DNA of 7,309 nt, from assembly GCA_022567055.1 (NCBI GenBank), contig JADFHU010000270.1, forward strand, positions 1 to 7,309. Direction: 5' to 3'. Positions 5,297 to 7,309 of this stretch are shown here, piece by piece. Each line of letters starts with the position of its first letter. The stretch's first letter is position 1. The notes beneath the pieces are model-generated. The model was not told the origin of the DNA and ran no database searches. It saw only the letters and a program-made list of their open reading frames with translations. Source of the DNA: Planctomycetota bacterium (GTDB lineage: Bacteria > Planctomycetota > Phycisphaerae > Sedimentisphaerales > Anaerobacaceae). Both the position numbers and the translations under genes were made by a program.

Positions 5297-5935
5297 ATGG
5301 ACAGAGGCGTAGCAAAACAGCAGAAGAAACTGCTGAAAAAACGCCAAAAAGATAGATTGCGGAAGCAGCATTTTGTCGAGGTCGTCCCCTTTGCCATGCT
5401 CAGCCCCCAGAAGAAGCTCCGTCAGGCCCGGCGGTTTCCGATTCATGAATGTCTGATCAATCCCTCTTGGCGGGAACAGGGCTTGGCCACCATCCTGGTG
5501 TCACGCCGCCAGCCCGATGAACACCTGGCCTTTGGTGTATTCCTCGTGGACATCTTTTGCCTGGGGCTAAAGAACACCTTTGCCAACGTTGATTTTTCCG
5601 AATCGCGCTATGTCAGGGAGGTGGTGGGCAGAGTCTACGAGCGCCAGGAATCGGAGCCCTGTGACAGTGGTCTGGCTCACCAAATCATTTACGGTGCCAT
5701 TGCCTATGCCAAACAGTTTGGATTCAAACCCAATAAGGACTTTCGACTCTCTCAGCACCTACTCGACGCGGCCGAGAGCATCGGTCCCTCGGATATCGAG
5801 TTCGGCAAGGACGGCAAGCCCCTGTTTATCTCCGGCCCCGACGACAATGTCCAAAAGATTCTGCATCAACTCCAGGCAACTGCGGGAGAAGGCCAATACC
5901 ATTATCTATATCCAGTCTCGCCTGCGGACATCTGA
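5297..5935 (+). CDS. conserved-looking protein of unknown function
   Basis: I cannot assign a function to this 212-residue soluble protein. Residues 1-24 are strongly basic (QQKKLLKKRQKDRLRKQ), suggesting a nucleic-acid- or ribosome-binding tail. The body has segments that look like conserved family blocks: ARRFPIHECLIN (44-55), GLATILVSRR (62-71), AFGVFLVDIFCLGLKNTF (78-95), HQIIYGAIAYAKQFGFKPNKDF (128-149) and a C-terminal IEFGKDGKPLFISGPDDN (167-184). I recall similar unnamed proteins in planctomycetes and other bacteria. Cys52, Cys88 and Cys122 are spread out and do not form a zinc-binding motif. There is no signal peptide and no transmembrane helix; the VFLVDIFCLGL stretch is more likely a buried strand or helix. 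The start is well supported by an AAGGAG site. It ends 49 bases from the convergent gene 5, and its neighbours give no clue to its job. Confidence 0.85.
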   Translation: MDRGVAKQQKKLLKKRQKDRLRKQHFVEVVPFAMLSPQKKLRQARRFPIHECLINPSWREQGLATILVSRRQPDEHLAFGVFLVDIFCLGLKNTFANVDFSESRYVREVVGRVYERQESEPCDSGLAHQIIYGAIAYAKQFGFKPNKDFRLSQHLLDAAESIGPSDIEFGKDGKPLFISGPDDNVQKILHQLQATAGEGQYHYLYPVSPADI

Positions 5936-5984
5936 AGCACAGAAGGCTTCACAGCCACGTAGGGTGCGTTCCACGACCATTCTT
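5936..5984. other. 49-base gap between convergent genes
   Basis: Gene 4 and the CFA-synthase gene end tail to tail here. Only a weak GGCT/AGCC hairpin (about 5945-5956) is visible, without a U-tract on either strand. I see no clear bidirectional terminator. Confidence 0.4.
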
Positions 5985-7277
5985 CTAGCCAATAATCAAG
6001 GAGCGTGCTACCCCCTCCGCAGATCTGTCTGCCTCGATATACTCTCTTTCACGATCAAACATATAATCCCGTGAAAGAGGTGCCGCATCCCTCAAGCGTG
6101 AAAGCTGCATCTGAAATACCATTCCTGCGCCTGTTCTGAATACCGCCTCTGCGCATATCAGGTAGAATTCCCACATTCTGCAAAAGCGTTCATCATAAAT
6201 ACCGGCTATCTTTTCGCGGTTTTCCTGAAAACGTTTGTTCCACTCCACCAGCGTGTCAGCGTAATGCACGCGCAGCACTTCAACATCGCTCACCCATAAG
6301 TGCTGACGCTCGGTTGCCGCGAATACCTCCGAGATCGCAGGGGCGTATGCGCCGGGGAAGATGTATTTTCTGAGCCAGGGGCCTGACGAACCCGGCGGAC
6401 TCATGTGTCCTATGGAATGTAGAATGGCAAAGCCGTTATCAGTGAGCATGTTGAACATCTTATTGAAGAACTCGTCATAGCGGAGCACGCCAACATGCTC
6501 AAACATGCCGACGGATACGATCCTGTCAAAGCGCTCGGTGATGTGCCGGTAATCAAGAAGTTCAAAGCGTACTCTATCATCGAGGCCGAGGGTTTTTGCC
6601 CTTTCTGTTGCCACTTTTAACTGTTCTTTTGAAAGGGTGACGCCCAGGACTTTAACGTCGGCACGCCTTGCGATCTCGAGCGCAAGCCCGCCCCATCCGC
6701 AGCCTATGTCCAACACCTTCTGGCCGGGCTCAAGTTTGAGCTTTGCTGTGATGTGGCGTCTCTTGTTTGCCTGTGCGGTCTCAAGTGACTCATCAGGACC
6801 CAGAAAGTAGGCACAGGAATACTGAAGGTCTCTGTCAAGGAAGAGTCCATAGAGTTCTCTCGAAAGATCGTAGTGGTGCGCTACATTCTGTTGGGCCTTG
6901 CCGATCGGATTGTGCTGATTGACGATACGGAGCATGCGGGTTATTTTCCTGATCACTTTCTGCAAAGGGTATGAGGCCAGTGAACTCCGGTTAATCGAGA
7001 AGAGGCCCAGAAAGTCAGAAAGCGTGCAGTCAACCAGCGTGATCGTGCCATCCATGTATCCCTCTCCTAGGTGCAATTCGGGGTTTCTGAATAGCTTGAA
7101 AGGAAGGTCGTCTTTATGCAGCCGGATCGTAGCCAGAGGTTCCGGCGTGCCTTTGAACTCATGCACCTTGCCGCCTGAGTCAATGACTCGCAGTGTACCC
7201 TTCTGTACAAAACGGGAGAGCAGGTTAGAGAACAGATACATGCCTGAGGTATTGATCATTTTACCGAAAATGGCCAT
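5985..7277 (-). CDS. cfa: cyclopropane-fatty-acid synthase family methyltransferase
   Basis: This SAM-dependent enzyme acts on unsaturated chains of membrane phospholipids, adding a methylene or methyl group. Counting from ATG 7277, the N-terminal domain covers about residues 1-125. The methyltransferase part then shows HHYDLSRELYGLFLD (134-148), the QYSCAYF block (152-158), the SAM-binding loop VLDIGCGWGGLAL (188-200), GVTLSKEQ (212-219), VGMFEHVG (256-263), YIFPGAYAP (305-313), VLRVHYADTLVEW (334-346) and YLICAEAVFRTG (372-383). Active-site counterparts of E. coli Cfa, including Cys155, Glu260 and Cys375, appear present. Length is about 430 residues, rather long for the family. The start is uncertain: the frame stays open to the window edge, with ATGs at 7295, 7277, 7259 and 7241. 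I prefer 7277 because AGGA lies 9 bases upstream. GC content in sampled stretches is lower than in genes 2-4. Some family members are not strict CFA synthases. Confidence 0.9.
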   Translation of the reverse strand: MAIFGKMINTSGMYLFSNLLSRFVQKGTLRVIDSGGKVHEFKGTPEPLATIRLHKDDLPFKLFRNPELHLGEGYMDGTITLVDCTLSDFLGLFSINRSSLASYPLQKVIRKITRMLRIVNQHNPIGKAQQNVAHHYDLSRELYGLFLDRDLQYSCAYFLGPDESLETAQANKRRHITAKLKLEPGQKVLDIGCGWGGLALEIARRADVKVLGVTLSKEQLKVATERAKTLGLDDRVRFELLDYRHITERFDRIVSVGMFEHVGVLRYDEFFNKMFNMLTDNGFAILHSIGHMSPPGSSGPWLRKYIFPGAYAPAISEVFAATERQHLWVSDVEVLRVHYADTLVEWNKRFQENREKIAGIYDERFCRMWEFYLICAEAVFRTGAGMVFQMQLSRLRDAAPLSRDYMFDREREYIEADRSAEGVARSLIIG

Positions 7278-7309
7278 TCGCAGATATCCTAACATAGGGA
7301 CCGGCAAGA

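Overview
The window looks like a chromosomal segment of an uncultured or environmental Gram-negative-type bacterium, most plausibly from the Planctomycetota or a neighbouring lineage. Three things point that way. The thiamine-phosphate synthase carries the extra N-terminal domain common in planctomycetes and cyanobacteria. The secreted beta-helix protein has a C-terminal tail (DYHLRSQTGRW..., VIDAGDP..., INMGGYGGT) that I associate with planctomycete surface proteins. The noncoding DNA carries a GTAATCAGT-type repeat. This assignment is from memory of families, not from a search.

Layout, left to right. Positions 1-241 are noncoding and end in a strong promoter. Gene 1 (242-2233, +) encodes a five-helix membrane protein with a periplasmic LTA-synthase/sulfatase-fold catalytic domain. 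A 306-base gap with RNA-like hairpins but no TPP riboswitch follows. Gene 2 (2540-3595, +) encodes thiamine-phosphate synthase with an N-terminal extension. The next 317-base gap (3596-3912) holds a nested inverted-repeat structure that looks like a small non-autonomous element, then a near-consensus promoter. Gene 3 (3913-5154, +) encodes an exported protein with an InlB-like repeat domain and a right-handed beta-helix. Gene 4 (5297-5935, +) encodes a 212-residue conserved-looking protein of unknown function. Gene 5 (5985-7277 or further, -) encodes a cyclopropane-fatty-acid synthase family methyltransferase, converges on gene 4, and has its 5' end at or beyond the window edge.

The four plus-strand genes do not look like an operon. 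Each has its own sigma-70-type promoter with exactly 17 bases between the two hexamers. Genes 3 and 4 also have good Shine-Dalgarno sites. Gene 1 and gene 2 have the -10 box only 6-7 bases before the ATG and no Shine-Dalgarno, so they are predicted to be leaderless mRNAs. The genes share no obvious pathway: two concern the envelope (genes 1 and 5), one cofactor synthesis, one the cell surface or exterior, and one is unknown. I see no phage, CRISPR, toxin-antitoxin, rRNA or tRNA features. The most interesting signals are the nested repeat element at 3611-3825, the paired leaderless starts, and the unassigned gene 4.
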